Below, piece after piece: positions 26,098 to 35,164 of a stretch of DNA of 64,000 bases. Positions within the stretch are counted from its first letter, which is position 1, and the number at the start of each line of letters is the position of its first letter. The translations under genes and the position numbers were made by a program. Under the pieces are notes generated by a model, which made no database searches, was not told where the DNA came from, and saw only the letters and a program-made list of their open reading frames with translations. The DNA is from an uncultured Alphaproteobacteria bacterium (GTDB taxonomy: Bacteria; Pseudomonadota; Alphaproteobacteria; Rhizobiales; Ancalomicrobiaceae): NCBI GenBank assembly GCA_937892955.1, contig CALBKH010000008.1, positions 32,326 to 96,325 on the forward strand, written 5' to 3'.

Positions 26098-26835
26098 TCA
26101 GATCATAGCCATACCGCCGTTGACGTGAATCGTCTGACCGGTCACGTAGGCGCTTTCGTCGGCGGCGAGGAAGACCACCGCGGCGGCGATCTCGGCCGGC
26201 GTGCCGAGGCGGCCGGCCGGCACCGCGCCGAGGATCCCTTCCTTCTGCTTGTCGTTGAGCACATCGGTCATCGGCGTCTCGATGAAGCCGGGCGCGACGC
26301 AGTTCACGGTGATGTTGCGGCTCGCCACTTCCTGGGCGAGCGACTTGGTCATGCCGATCATGCCGGCCTTGGTGGCGGCGTAGTTGGCCTGGCCGGCGTT
26401 GCCGGTGACGCCGACCACCGAGGTGATGCCGACGATGCGGCCCGAACGGCGCTTCATCATCCCCTTGAGCGCCGATCGGATCAGGCGGAAGCCGGAGGTG
26501 AGGTTGACCTCGACCACCTGATCCCACTCCTCGTCCTTCATGCGCATGGAGAGGTTGTCCTTGGTGATGCCGGCGTTGTTGACCAGGATGTCGAGCCTGC
26601 CGAACTTCGCCTCGACCGCCGGCACCAGAGCGTCGACGGAGGCGCGGTCGCCGAGATTGGCGACGAACACTTCGGCGCGGTCGCCGAGTTCGGCCTTCAG
26701 CTCGTTCAGAACCGCCTCGCGGGTGCCGGAGAGGGCGACGGTGGCGCCGCGGGCATGGAGGGCGCGGGCGATGGCCGCGCCGATGCCGCCGGTGGCGCCG
26801 GTGACGAGAGCGACCTTGCCGGTCAGATCGAACAT
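26098..26835 (-). CDS. fabG: 3-oxoacyl-[acyl-carrier-protein] reductase
   Basis: A 245-residue NADPH-dependent short-chain dehydrogenase that reduces 3-ketoacyl-ACP in the elongation cycle. Features are the cofactor motif TGATGGIGAAIAR (about 13-25), NNAGITKDNLSMRM (about 87-100), and the Ser/Tyr/Lys catalytic set in ITSVVGVTGNAGQANYAATK (Tyr about 152, Lys about 156). It ends with the usual GQTIHVNGGMAMI. It lies 63 nt after fabD on the same strand. Confidence 0.96.
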   Translation of the reverse strand: MFDLTGKVALVTGATGGIGAAIARALHARGATVALSGTREAVLNELKAELGDRAEVFVANLGDRASVDALVPAVEAKFGRLDILVNNAGITKDNLSMRMKDEEWDQVVEVNLTSGFRLIRSALKGMMKRRSGRIVGITSVVGVTGNAGQANYAATKAGMIGMTKSLAQEVASRNITVNCVAPGFIETPMTDVLNDKQKEGILGAVPAGRLGTPAEIAAAVVFLAADESAYVTGQTIHVNGGMAMI

Positions 26836-26898
26836 GGGGGACCTCCTGGGTCTCGAAACAGGATCGAAGCGAAGCAGCGGGCGGACCCGCTGTCTTCT

Positions 26899-27840
26899 TC
26901 AGACGAGCGCGGCGACCATCTTCTCGATGTCGTCGGGGGTGTTGACGGCGACGCCCTCGACGCCTTCGACGATGCGCTTGACGAGGCCGGTCAGAACCTT
27001 GCCGGAGCCGATCTCGTAGAGGCGGGTGACGCCGTGGCGCTGGAGATAGACGACGCTCTCGCGCCAACGCACCGTGCCGGTGACCTGCTCGACCAGACGC
27101 TTGCGGATCTCGTCCGGGTCGGAGATCGCCGAGGCGAGGACGTTGGAGACGACCGGCACGATCGGGCGGTGGATCTCGACCCTCGCCAATGCCTCGGCCA
27201 TGGCGTCGGCGGCCGGCCGCATCAGGGCGCAATGGAAGGGGGCGGAGACGTTGAGGAGCATCGCGCGCTTGGCGCCGCGGCCCTTGGCGATCTCGACGGC
27301 GCGCTCGACCGCCGCCTTGGCGCCGGAGACGACGACCTGACCGTCGGCGTTGTCGTTGGCGGCCTGACAGACATCACCCTGCGCCGCTTCGGCCGCGACT
27401 TCCGCCGCGGCGGCGAAATCGAGGCCGAGAAGCGCGGCCATGGCGCCCTCACCGACCGGCACGGCGGCCTGCATGGCGCGGCCGCGGATCTTGAGCAGGC
27501 GCGCCGCATCGGCGATCGAGAAGGCGCCCGCCGCGGCGAGCGCCGAATATTCACCGAGCGAATGACCGGCGACGTAGGCGGCCTCGCGCTTCACCCGGAC
27601 GCCCTTCTCCTCCAGCACCCGCATGGCGGCGAGCGACACGGCCATCAGCGCCGGCTGGGCGTTCTCGGTGAGCGTCAATTCCGCTTCCGGGCCTTCCCAC
27701 ATCAGCGTCGACAGCTTCTGTCCGAGCGCCTCGTCGACCTCGGCGAAGACGCGGGCGGCGGTCGGATAGGCGTCGGCGAGGGCCTTGCCCATGCCGACGG
27801 CCTGGGAACCCTGTCCGGGGAAGGTGAACGCGATGGTCAT
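26899..27840 (-). CDS. fabD: Malonyl-CoA:ACP transacylase
   Basis: A 313-residue enzyme that loads malonyl groups from CoA onto ACP, the first gene of this fatty-acid block. Conserved motifs are FTFPGQGSQAVGMG (5-18) and the nucleophile Ser94 in AGHSLGEYSALAAAG. The catalytic His is in SAPFHCALM (about 200). The start at 27840 (MTIAFTFPGQ) was preferred to an ATG 57 nt upstream because the family begins there. It is divergent from the patatin gene. Confidence 0.95.
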   Translation of the reverse strand: MTIAFTFPGQGSQAVGMGKALADAYPTAARVFAEVDEALGQKLSTLMWEGPEAELTLTENAQPALMAVSLAAMRVLEEKGVRVKREAAYVAGHSLGEYSALAAAGAFSIADAARLLKIRGRAMQAAVPVGEGAMAALLGLDFAAAAEVAAEAAQGDVCQAANDNADGQVVVSGAKAAVERAVEIAKGRGAKRAMLLNVSAPFHCALMRPAADAMAEALARVEIHRPIVPVVSNVLASAISDPDEIRKRLVEQVTGTVRWRESVVYLQRHGVTRLYEIGSGKVLTGLVKRIVEGVEGVAVNTPDDIEKMVAALV

Positions 27841-28131
27841 GCGGGTCGCCTCGGTCGTGTTCTTTTCGGGGCGGGCCTCGGCGGCCCGCGGCGGCATTTT
27901 CCAGCCCCGGGGTCGGCGAATGAGCCCGATGAGGGGGAGAAGTCAAGGGGCGGGCCGGCTCCGGAGCCCCTCGAGGCCGTTCCCATCCACGAATTGCCGA
28001 GACCGTGGCCGCGACACGCCCGTCATCGATCGGCGGTCACAGTCGCGCCACGAGCGCGGTCCAGCCTCACCGTCGGGTCCGATCGCCCCGCCCCCGCCTT
28101 TCGCGCGCCCCCCGAAATACGACGAGGTTCC

Positions 28132-29316
28132 ATGGCCGACGACATCCGTCCCCCGTCCGCGACCGATCACCCCACGGCCGCGAGCGACTTCTCGGAGCTG
28201 CTCGCACCCTACGACCGGGTGGCTCTGCTCCTGCAGGGCGGTGGCGCGCTCGGCTCCTATCAGGTCGGGGTCTACGAGACGCTGGCCGAAGCGGGGATCG
28301 AGCCGACCTGGATCTCGGGCGTGTCGATCGGCGCGATCAACACCGCGCTCATCGCCGGCAACCCGCCGGAGCGGCGGCTCGAGCGGCTCGAAACCTTCTG
28401 GAAGAGGATCACCCGCAACGATCAGCTCGGCGGCCTCGGCTCCTTCGACTTCCTGCGGCCGATGATCGACGGCTGGAACGCCTTCGCGGCGATGACGCTC
28501 GGCCAACCGGGGTTCTTCAAGCCGCGTCTGCCGAGCCCCTGGCTGATGCCGCGTGGCTCCGACGGGGCGACGAGTTTCTACGAGACGGGGGCGCTGGCCG
28601 AGACGCTCGAGGAACTGGTCGACTTCCGGCTGCTCAACGAGGGGCCGATGCGGGTCTCGGTCGGGGCGGTGGCGGTGGAAACCGGCAATCTCGAATGGTT
28701 CGACACCCGGCATCCGACGAAGCCGACCCGAATCGGGGTGCGCCACATCATGGCGAGCGGCGCGCTGCCGCCGGCGCTTCCAGCGGTGAAGATCGGCGAT
28801 CTGCACTACTGGGACGGCGGCATCGTCTCCAACACGCCGCTCGAATATCTGCTCGATCAGGACGGCGATTGTTCGGCGTTGGTCTTCCAGGTCGATCTCT
28901 TCCCGGCGCAAGGCGCGATGCCGCAGGACATGAACGAGGTGCTGACCCGCCAGAAGGACATCACCTACTCCAGCCGGACCCGCGCCGGCACCACCCGCTT
29001 CGCCCAGACCTTCTGTCTGCGCCAGCAACTGCGCGCGGCGCTCGAGCGGGTTCCCTCGCGCACGGAGGAAGACGAACGGCTGCTCGCCGACCTCAGGGCC
29101 CCGGGGGTGGTCGACATCCTCCACCTCATCTATCGCGCCCGCGCCGGGACGCGCGACAGCAAGGACTACGAGTTCTCGGTCCGCTCGGCGCGAGAGCATC
29201 GCGCCGCCGGCCGCGCCGACGCCGTCGCCACGCTGAAGCGGCGCGACTGGTTCACGCCGCCGTCGATCGCGGAGGGCGTGAAGACCCATGACATCCACGA
29301 CCACCGCCACCGATGA
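28132..29316 (+). CDS. Patatin-like phospholipase with DUF3734 C-terminus
   Basis: A 394-residue predicted lipid acyl hydrolase. The patatin domain (about 28-240) has the oxyanion motif GGGALG (36-41), nucleophile Ser65 in GVSIG and Asp229 in WDGG, so the Ser/Asp dyad is intact. The last about 110 residues (TRQKDITYSSRTRAGTTRFA onward) match the DUF3734 extension of bacterial patatins. There is no signal peptide, so it acts in the cytosol or at the inner face of the membrane. GAGG stands 5 nt before the ATG. Some relatives are involved in polyhydroxyalkanoate metabolism, but nothing here confirms that. Confidence 0.88.
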   Translation: MADDIRPPSATDHPTAASDFSELLAPYDRVALLLQGGGALGSYQVGVYETLAEAGIEPTWISGVSIGAINTALIAGNPPERRLERLETFWKRITRNDQLGGLGSFDFLRPMIDGWNAFAAMTLGQPGFFKPRLPSPWLMPRGSDGATSFYETGALAETLEELVDFRLLNEGPMRVSVGAVAVETGNLEWFDTRHPTKPTRIGVRHIMASGALPPALPAVKIGDLHYWDGGIVSNTPLEYLLDQDGDCSALVFQVDLFPAQGAMPQDMNEVLTRQKDITYSSRTRAGTTRFAQTFCLRQQLRAALERVPSRTEEDERLLADLRAPGVVDILHLIYRARAGTRDSKDYEFSVRSAREHRAAGRADAVATLKRRDWFTPPSIAEGVKTHDIHDHRHR

Positions 29317-29385
29317 GGTGCGCTGCGACGACACGCCCGCAGCCGCCGCTTGCGGGGCGGCGCCGGGCGTGATTGAGAGGCGGTC

Positions 29386-30048
29386 ATGGAACCCACCCTC
29401 CTCTCCCTCGTCGCCACCGGTTTCGTCCTCGGCTGGTCGGTCGCCTGGCCGCCCGGGCCGATCAACGCCGAGATCGCCCGTCGCTGCCTCGCCAACGGCT
29501 TCTGGTCGGGCTTCGGGGTGCTGTTCGGCGCCTGCGCGGGCGATGCCCTGTGGGCGATCCTGGTGGCGCTCGGGGTCGGCACGCTGTTCACCGGCGAGAC
29601 GACACGGCTGGTCATGGGGGTCCTGTCGATCGGATTGCTGATCGCGCTGGCGGTGCTCTTCCTTCTCGGGGCGTGGTCGTCGTGGCGGACCCCGGCCGGC
29701 GCTGCACCGGCCGGGCCGAGCCGGTTCGAATCGAACCGCGCCAGCGTCCTCCTCGGCGCGATGATGGCGCTGACCAGCCCCTGGAACGTCGCCTTCTGGC
29801 TCGCCGCCATCGGCCGGCCGGAGATGACGGCGCTCGGCATGTCCTCGCTGCTGATCGTCGCGGCGTCCGTGCTCGCCGGCGCCCTGGTCTGGGGCCTCTT
29901 GTGGTCGGCCTCGGTGGTGTTCCTCCACCGCCGCTTCGACCAGGGCGGGACACGCGACTGGTGGGGCATCACGGTGAAGGCACTGACCGGCGTCCTGATG
30001 CTGTGGTTCGCCTACGGCTCGGCGACGGCGCTCTCAGGAACTCGATGA
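29386..30048 (+). CDS. LysE/RhtB-family amino-acid exporter
   Basis: A 220-residue inner-membrane protein with about six TM helices in the LysE pattern. The N-terminal GWSVAWPPGPINAEIARRCL contains the conserved PGP motif. GFGVLFGACAGDALWAILV and LTSPWNVAFWLAAIG are also typical. Members export amino acids or related small molecules; the substrate is unknown. It lies 69 nt after the patatin gene, possibly in the same transcript. Its last 15 bases overlap the end of the convergent DUF2235 gene. Confidence 0.85.
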   Translation: MEPTLLSLVATGFVLGWSVAWPPGPINAEIARRCLANGFWSGFGVLFGACAGDALWAILVALGVGTLFTGETTRLVMGVLSIGLLIALAVLFLLGAWSSWRTPAGAAPAGPSRFESNRASVLLGAMMALTSPWNVAFWLAAIGRPEMTALGMSSLLIVAASVLAGALVWGLLWSASVVFLHRRFDQGGTRDWWGITVKALTGVLMLWFAYGSATALSGTR

Positions 30049-31422
30049 ACCCTGGTAATAGGCCTTCGTGCGATCGTGGAAGCGAAGGTTCTCGGGCCGA
30101 TACGGCCTCCTTTCATCGGATTGAAGGACGGCTCCGAGTTCGAAGCGGGAAAGGACGACACCGTCCAACGGGGCATCGTGATCGATGCTCCGAATCTTCT
30201 TCTTCGCGAAACGGAACTTCCAGGACAGCGTTTCGTCGTGTTGCATGCCCGCAGGCGAGGGGTAGTCTCTCAGGACGGAACGATCGACGAGCAGGGGGTC
30301 GGGAATCGACGTCGCTTCACCGACCATCCAGGCGAGAGCGGCGTCCGAAAGACGCGATTCGGGCTCCGGGTAGCCACCGCCGATGTCGGCATGGTTGCCG
30401 GCGAACCAGAGCTGGATCAGCGACTCCGGCTCACCGGGGCGGACTTCACGCAGAGTGGTCTCATCCCCCCATTCGACGCGATCGAAATCGGCGCGATGTT
30501 CGTCGACAGCGAGAGCATGCCGCGCCCAACCGACCTGCGAATCGAGAGTCTTGTCGTAGAACTGCATGCGGATCGGGTTGATGTGCAGCGTCTTCCACCA
30601 TGGGTGCCCCGGCAACCCGAATGCGATCTTGAGGTGTGTCGCGAGAAACCAGAGGAGACCGACGACCGCGCCGTAGCACACCAGGCGCAAGAACCAGTGG
30701 AAATAGGGTCCGCCGATGACGGCCGCGGCGGCCCACGCGGCAAATGTGGCCGCGACGAGGGCCAGGATCGCAACAATCACCTGTGAAACCCGATTGCCGA
30801 CGGTCGCCACCGTGTCGAAGACGCCTATGAAATGGGCGTGGACCTCTTCGCTCGACCAGCGCTGGCGGAACCGATCGGCGAGCAGCCGGCGCTGTTCGAG
30901 GAACCGTGCGGAGTAGACACGAGACTCCCGCCCCCAAGCGACGTGCTGGTAGACCCGCTCGACCGCTTCGGTCGCCACGCATTCCAGCGCACCGTCGCTT
31001 TTGATCAGGGGCCCTCCGCCGGGTGCCCGGGTCGGAACGCCGCAGTATTTCAATACGGTCGCCAAACAACGCACCGTATAGGCGCCGCGACTGAAGCCGA
31101 AGAGGAAGATCCTGTCACCGGGCTCGTAGGTCGCAACGATGGCCTTGTAACAATCCTTGATGTTACGGGTGAGTCCTAATCCCGTCGCTTGGCAGACCAG
31201 GTTCCAGACCGTCGCCCAAACCGCGCCGAAGAAACCATACATCGGCGGAACCGTCCCGATTCCCGGATCGTAGAAGGCGAACTGTTCGTTCGGGTCGACG
31301 GAGGAGTCGGGACCGCACTTCGTCGCGCGATACAATTTGTAGACGTTGGTCCGGTTCTCCTCGAAGCGCTCGCCACTGCGTTGACCGGTGCCGTCCGAGA
31401 AGATCACGATGTTCTTCGTCAT
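30034..31422 (-). CDS. DUF2235 (Tle1-like) alpha/beta-hydrolase with membrane segments
   Basis: A 462-residue protein of the DUF2235 family, related to the T6SS phospholipase effectors Tle1. The start TKNIVIFSDGTGQ is diagnostic. The triad is visible as Ser111 in LFGFSRGAYTVR, Asp in GVFDTVATVG (about 202) and His in GNHADIGGGYPEPESRL (about 344). Two hydrophobic helices (about 212-275) interrupt the domain, so it may sit in the membrane. No VgrG, PAAR or immunity gene is nearby, so an effector role is unproven. Base composition is clearly less GC-rich than its neighbours, suggesting acquisition. GGAGGGAGAA precedes the ATG. Confidence 0.87.
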   Translation of the reverse strand: MTKNIVIFSDGTGQRSGERFEENRTNVYKLYRATKCGPDSSVDPNEQFAFYDPGIGTVPPMYGFFGAVWATVWNLVCQATGLGLTRNIKDCYKAIVATYEPGDRIFLFGFSRGAYTVRCLATVLKYCGVPTRAPGGGPLIKSDGALECVATEAVERVYQHVAWGRESRVYSARFLEQRRLLADRFRQRWSSEEVHAHFIGVFDTVATVGNRVSQVIVAILALVAATFAAWAAAAVIGGPYFHWFLRLVCYGAVVGLLWFLATHLKIAFGLPGHPWWKTLHINPIRMQFYDKTLDSQVGWARHALAVDEHRADFDRVEWGDETTLREVRPGEPESLIQLWFAGNHADIGGGYPEPESRLSDAALAWMVGEATSIPDPLLVDRSVLRDYPSPAGMQHDETLSWKFRFAKKKIRSIDHDAPLDGVVLSRFELGAVLQSDERRPYRPENLRFHDRTKAYYQGSSSS

Positions 31423-31836
31423 TTCTCCCTCCGGTTGCCATGACGACATTACACCCTTCGAGAGGCGCGCCAAAGACCACACCGGGACCGAATGTGACGC
31501 CCTGCCTCCGTCTCGCCGGTCTTGGGGCCGCGAGATCGAGTTCCCGTGAGTGCTCCGGCAATTCCCCTTGCATCCCGCGTCAAAACCTGTAGAACCCGCC
31601 CATTCCGTCGGGCACTCGGCCGGGGGCTGAACGGACGGTCGCGTTCATTTCATGGGGGGAACCCCGGGAATCGATGCGGCAGGATCGGGGTTCCGATCCG
31701 TCGTCCCGTGTCTCCGCTCACCGACAGTCATCGTTTTCGGGCTCTTCCTCGGAGGGTCCCGGGAGGCTTGGCGCCGGTGCCCAGCGGTCGACGTTCCACA
31801 CGGGAGCGTCGGAACCCGAGCGCAGAAAGGTTTCAC
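31423..31836 (+). promoter_or_regulatory. Leader and promoter region of the rpsF operon
   Basis: There is no gene in this 414-bp gap. A weak sigma-70-like pair TTGCAT-N16-TAGAAC lies at 31568-31595. Downstream, GGAACCCC (31658-31665) pairs with GGGGTTCC (31687-31694) around a partly paired 21-nt stretch. It is in the right place for the autoregulatory S6:S18 binding structure known in rpsF leaders. The match to the known CCG-bulge motif was not established. Confidence 0.35.
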
Positions 31837-32283
31837 ATGCCGCTCTACGAGCACGTGTTCCTGGCTCGCCAGGACGTGTCGGCGCAGGCCGTCGACACCC
31901 TGATCGGCCAGTACAAGACCATCGTCGAAGGCCTCGGTGGCAAGGTCACCAAGGTCGAGAACTGGGGTCTGAAGTCCCTCGCCTACCGGATCAAGAAGAA
32001 CCGTAAGGCGCACTACGCCCTGATGAACATCGAGGCCCCGGCCGCGGCGATCGCCGAGGTCGAGCGTCAGGAGCGCCTGTCGGAAGACGTGCTGCGCTTC
32101 CTCACCATCCGCGTCGACGAGCTCGAGGAAGGCCAGTCGGTCATGCTGCAGAAGCGTGATCGCGACGAGCGCCGCGACGACCGTCGTGGTGGTGAGCGTG
32201 GTGACCGTGGCGATCGTGGCCCGCGCCGTGATCGTGGTCCGCGTCGTGAAGACGCCGAGTTCGGTGGCGAGGAGAACGAGTGA
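31837..32283 (+). CDS. rpsF: 30S ribosomal protein S6
   Basis: A 148-residue small-subunit protein that pairs with S18 on the 30S platform. The core is typical (MPLYEHVFLARQDVSAQAVD, NWGLKSLAYRIKKNRKAHY, residues 1-100). The tail (about 108-148) is a long disordered Asp/Arg/Gly-rich stretch with RGDRGDRG and RRDRGPRR repeats ending in acidic residues. Such tails occur in Rhizobiales S6. AAAGG precedes the ATG. The stop overlaps the rpsR start (TGATG). Confidence 0.97.
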   Translation: MPLYEHVFLARQDVSAQAVDTLIGQYKTIVEGLGGKVTKVENWGLKSLAYRIKKNRKAHYALMNIEAPAAAIAEVERQERLSEDVLRFLTIRVDELEEGQSVMLQKRDRDERRDDRRGGERGDRGDRGPRRDRGPRREDAEFGGEENE

Positions 32284-32528
32284 TGGCCGAAACCTCTCAG
32301 GCGGCCCGCCGCCCCTTCTTCCGCCGTCGCAAGACCTGCCCGTTCTCCGGCGCCAACGCGCCGAAGATCGACTACAAGGACGTGAAGCTCTTGCAGCGCT
32401 TCATCTCCGAGCGCGGCAAGATCGTTCCGTCCCGCATCACCGCGGTGTCGGCCAAGAAGCAGCGCGAACTCGCCAAGGCGATCAAGCGCGCCCGCTTCCT
32501 CGGCCTGCTGCCGTTCGTCATCAAGTGA
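32283..32528 (+). CDS. rpsR: 30S ribosomal protein S18
   Basis: An 81-residue protein that forms a dimer with S6. It shows PFFRRRKTCPFSGANAPKID, LLQRFISERGKIVPSRITAV and KKQRELAKAIKRARFLGLLP, the complete family core. The ATG at 32283 shares its first base with the last base of the rpsF stop. The frame also allows a GTG just before it, but ATG is preferred. Confidence 0.97.
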   Translation: MAETSQAARRPFFRRRKTCPFSGANAPKIDYKDVKLLQRFISERGKIVPSRITAVSAKKQRELAKAIKRARFLGLLPFVIK

Positions 32529-32572
32529 TGTGACGCGACGACCCGCGCGGTCTCACGCGCGGTGACGAGATC

Positions 32573-32596
32573 GAGGCGGGCGACCAGGCCCGCCTC
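32573..32596 (+). terminator. Hairpin after rpsR
   Basis: The 9-bp stem GAGGCGGGC / GCCCGCCTC has a 6-nt loop and is followed by TCTCC, with no long T run. Another hairpin (CCGCGCG / CGCGCGG) lies just upstream at about 32542-32562. Together they may attenuate transcription between rpsR and the DUF2232 gene. Confidence 0.45.
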
Positions 32597-32726
32597 TCCT
32601 CCCCGAGCGATGTGCCGGGGCGTACGGGCGACACGACCGGCCCGCGAGACAACAGGCGTCGGAACGATCGGGTTGGGGCGGGACCGCCTCTAACCGTTCT
32701 CGTGAGAGACGGGACAGCTGGGCGAC

Positions 32727-33689
32727 ATGACGAGATCCCTCTCGGCCCCTCCTCTGTTGATCGGCCTCGGAGCCGGCTTCGCGACCGCGCTGCTCTTCGC
32801 CGCGCTGGTGGGCGGAACCATGCTCGCGCTGCCGCTCTTCCTGCTCGCGCCGCTGCCGCTCGGCATCGCCGCGATCGGCTGGGGGACGATCGCCGGGCTC
32901 GTCGCGACGGCGACCGCGGCGGCGACCGTGTGGGTGGGCTTCGGCACCCCGGCGGGCGTGTCGCTCCTCCTGCTCGACGCTCTGCCGACCCTCGCGGCGG
33001 CCCATCTCCTCGGACTGGCGCGACAGAGCGATCCCGCCGATCCGGCGTCCCGCGAGTGGTATCCGCTCGGGCGGGCGCTCCTGGCGATCTGCGTCACCGT
33101 GGCGGTCGCGACCGTGATCGGCGGCATCTCCATCGGCTTCGATCCGCAGGAGACGGCGAAGCAGGTCTCCACCGCCTATCGTCACATGATGGTGCGCGGC
33201 GGCGTCTCGCCGGCGGAGATCCCGGACGCCTCGCTGATCGACCCGATGGTGCGAGGAACGGTCCTGCTGTTCCCGGCCTTCTTCCCGGCGAGCTGGCTCC
33301 TGGTGATCGTCTTCGACCTGTGGGCGGCGGTGAAGATCGTCGCCAAGTCGGGGCGCCTCACGCGACCGTTCGACGATGCCGCCGCGGTGGAACTGCCGCC
33401 CGCCGCCGGCCTCGCCTTCGCCGCGGCGTTCGCGGCCGCCTTCGCCGAGGGATCGCTCGGGGTCCTCGCCTCGATCGTCGCGGGAACGCTGTTCTCGGCG
33501 CATTTCCTCGTCGGCGCCGGCGTGATCCACACGCTCGCCCGGCGGTCGCAGGCGCGGATCATCATCCTCGCCTTCATCTGGGGGCTGGTCCTGCTCTTCA
33601 CTCTGCCGGCGGCGTTCGTGGCGCTCGTCGGCCTCCTCGAACCCTACGTGGGCCTGCGCCGGCGCAAACCGTCGGCCGGCCCGTTCTGA
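32727..33689 (+). CDS. DUF2232 integral membrane protein
   Basis: A 320-residue polytopic membrane protein with about seven to eight hydrophobic segments (first at about 9-30). Its place between rpsR and rplI is the conserved position of alphaproteobacterial DUF2232 proteins (YybS-like). The segment FPAFFPASWLLVIVFDLWAA (about 185-204) is characteristic. No biochemical role is known. Co-location with ribosomal genes may reflect operon history only. Confidence 0.8.
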   Translation: MTRSLSAPPLLIGLGAGFATALLFAALVGGTMLALPLFLLAPLPLGIAAIGWGTIAGLVATATAAATVWVGFGTPAGVSLLLLDALPTLAAAHLLGLARQSDPADPASREWYPLGRALLAICVTVAVATVIGGISIGFDPQETAKQVSTAYRHMMVRGGVSPAEIPDASLIDPMVRGTVLLFPAFFPASWLLVIVFDLWAAVKIVAKSGRLTRPFDDAAAVELPPAAGLAFAAAFAAAFAEGSLGVLASIVAGTLFSAHFLVGAGVIHTLARRSQARIIILAFIWGLVLLFTLPAAFVALVGLLEPYVGLRRRKPSAGPF

Positions 33690-33725
33690 ACATCGACATC
33701 CGAACACACCGGAAGGAGCACACAC

Positions 33726-34286
33726 ATGGAACTCATCCTCCTCGAGCGCGTCGCCAATCTCGGCCAGATGGGCGAAGTGGTGAAGGTCAAGCCGGGCTAC
33801 GCCCGCAACTTCCTGCTGCCGCGCGGCAAGGCGCTGCGCGCCACCAAGGCCAACAAGGAGTTCTTCGAGAGCCAGAAGGTGCAGCTCGAAGCCCGCAACC
33901 TCGAGCGCAAGGCCGAGGCGGCCGCGGTCGCCGAGAAGCTCGACGGTCAGAGCTTCATCGTCGTCCGTTCGGCCGGCGAGATGGGCCATCTCTACGGCTC
34001 GGTGTCGAACCGCGACATCGCCGACCTGATCACCGCCGGCGGCTTCTCGGTCGCCCGCAACCAGGTCGAGCTCAAGGCGCCGATCAAGGCCATCGGCCTG
34101 CACACCGTCCTCATCGCCCTCCATCCGGAGGTCGAGGCCAAGGTGACCGTCAACGTCGCCCGTTCGGCCGAAGAAGCCGAGCGTCAGGCGCGCGGCGAAG
34201 AGGTCCTGACCCGCGACAACGAGAACCTGTTCGAGCGCGAAGTCGGCCCGATCACCGACGAGGAAGGCTATCACGAGGAGGCGTGA
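33726..34286 (+). CDS. rplI: 50S ribosomal protein L9
   Basis: A 186-residue protein with the N-terminal rRNA-binding domain (MELILLERVANLGQMGEVV, VKPGYARNFLLPRGKAL), the long connecting helix and the C-terminal domain (GHLYGSVSNRDIADLI). The last about 35 residues are an acidic extension beyond the E. coli length, usual in Alphaproteobacteria. AAGGAG stands 8 nt before the ATG. A clear terminator follows at 34357-34380. Confidence 0.97.
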   Translation: MELILLERVANLGQMGEVVKVKPGYARNFLLPRGKALRATKANKEFFESQKVQLEARNLERKAEAAAVAEKLDGQSFIVVRSAGEMGHLYGSVSNRDIADLITAGGFSVARNQVELKAPIKAIGLHTVLIALHPEVEAKVTVNVARSAEEAERQARGEEVLTRDNENLFEREVGPITDEEGYHEEA

Positions 34287-34356
34287 GCCTCTTCGCGACG
34301 GAGATCCGGGGCACGAGGCGTCCCGGCGATCCTTCCGGACGATACGACATCACCAG

Positions 34357-34380
34357 GAGCCGGGCGGCGACGCCCGGCTC
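34357..34380 (+). terminator. Rho-independent terminator of the ribosomal-protein operon
   Basis: A perfect 10-bp stem GAGCCGGGCG / CGCCCGGCTC with a GCGA tetraloop is followed by TTCGTGTTTCG. The terminator at 37596 has the same tetraloop and closing pair, suggesting a favoured design in this genome. Confidence 0.75.
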
Positions 34381-34486
34381 TTCGTGTTTCGAAGGCGGGG
34401 TGAACGGCGGCACCTGCGGCTCGGCGTGCGTTGCCGACGGTCGGCGGCATCGGCTAGGGTCTCCCGCAAGGAGAGAAACACGGACG

Positions 34487-35164
34487 ATGCGGATCCTGAT
34501 CATCGAGGACGATCGCGAGGTCGCCAATTACCTGAAGCGGGGCCTCGGGGAATTCGGCGTCGTCGTCGACCATGTCGACAACGGGCTCGACGGGTTGGCG
34601 CTCGCCCGCGATCCGGTCTACGACGCGCTCGTCGTCGATCGGATGTTGCCGGGGCTCGACGGGCTCGAAGTGATCCGCCGGCTGCGCGGCGAAGGGGTGG
34701 TGACGCCGGTGCTCATCCTCTCCGCCCTCTCCCATGTCGACGAGCGCATCCGCGGGCTGAAGGCCGGAGGCGACGACTATCTGGTCAAGCCCTACGTGCT
34801 CGCCGAGTTGCACGCCCGGCTCGACGCCATCGTGCGGCGGCGTCAGGGAGCGCAGCCCCAGACCGTGCTGAAGGTGGGCGATCTCGAGCTCGATCTTGCG
34901 ACCCGCACGGCCAGACGCGCCGGCCAGCCGCTGGCGCTGCATCCGCGCGAGTTCATGCTGCTCGAATACCTGATGCGCCACGCCGATCAGGTGGTCACCC
35001 GCACCATGTTGCTCGAGGCGGTGTGGGACTATCACTTCCACCCGCAGACCAACACGCTCGACGTCCACATCTCCCGGCTGCGGCAGAAGCTCGAAAAGGG
35101 ATATCCCAAGCCCATGCTCTTCACGGTGCGGGGCGCGGGATATTGTCTGAGAAGTGAAGCGTGA
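34487..35164 (+). CDS. OmpR-family response regulator
   Basis: A 225-residue DNA-binding response regulator. The receiver domain (1-115) has acidic Asp8/Asp9, phospho-acceptor Asp51 in VVDRMLPGLDG and Lys101 in YLVKPY. The winged-helix output domain (about 128-222) ends HISRLRQKLEKGYPKPMLFT plus VRGAGY. It overlaps the histidine-kinase gene by 11 nt, so they form one two-component system. The regulated genes are unknown; the nearby DUF599 operon is a candidate. Confidence 0.92.
   Translation: MRILIIEDDREVANYLKRGLGEFGVVVDHVDNGLDGLALARDPVYDALVVDRMLPGLDGLEVIRRLRGEGVVTPVLILSALSHVDERIRGLKAGGDDYLVKPYVLAELHARLDAIVRRRQGAQPQTVLKVGDLELDLATRTARRAGQPLALHPREFMLLEYLMRHADQVVTRTMLLEAVWDYHFHPQTNTLDVHISRLRQKLEKGYPKPMLFTVRGAGYCLRSEA

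Noticed and set aside
26125..28131. Long open frame continuing upstream of the patatin gene
   Set aside because: It lies antisense to fabG and fabD. The patatin domain with its ribosome binding site begins at 28132.
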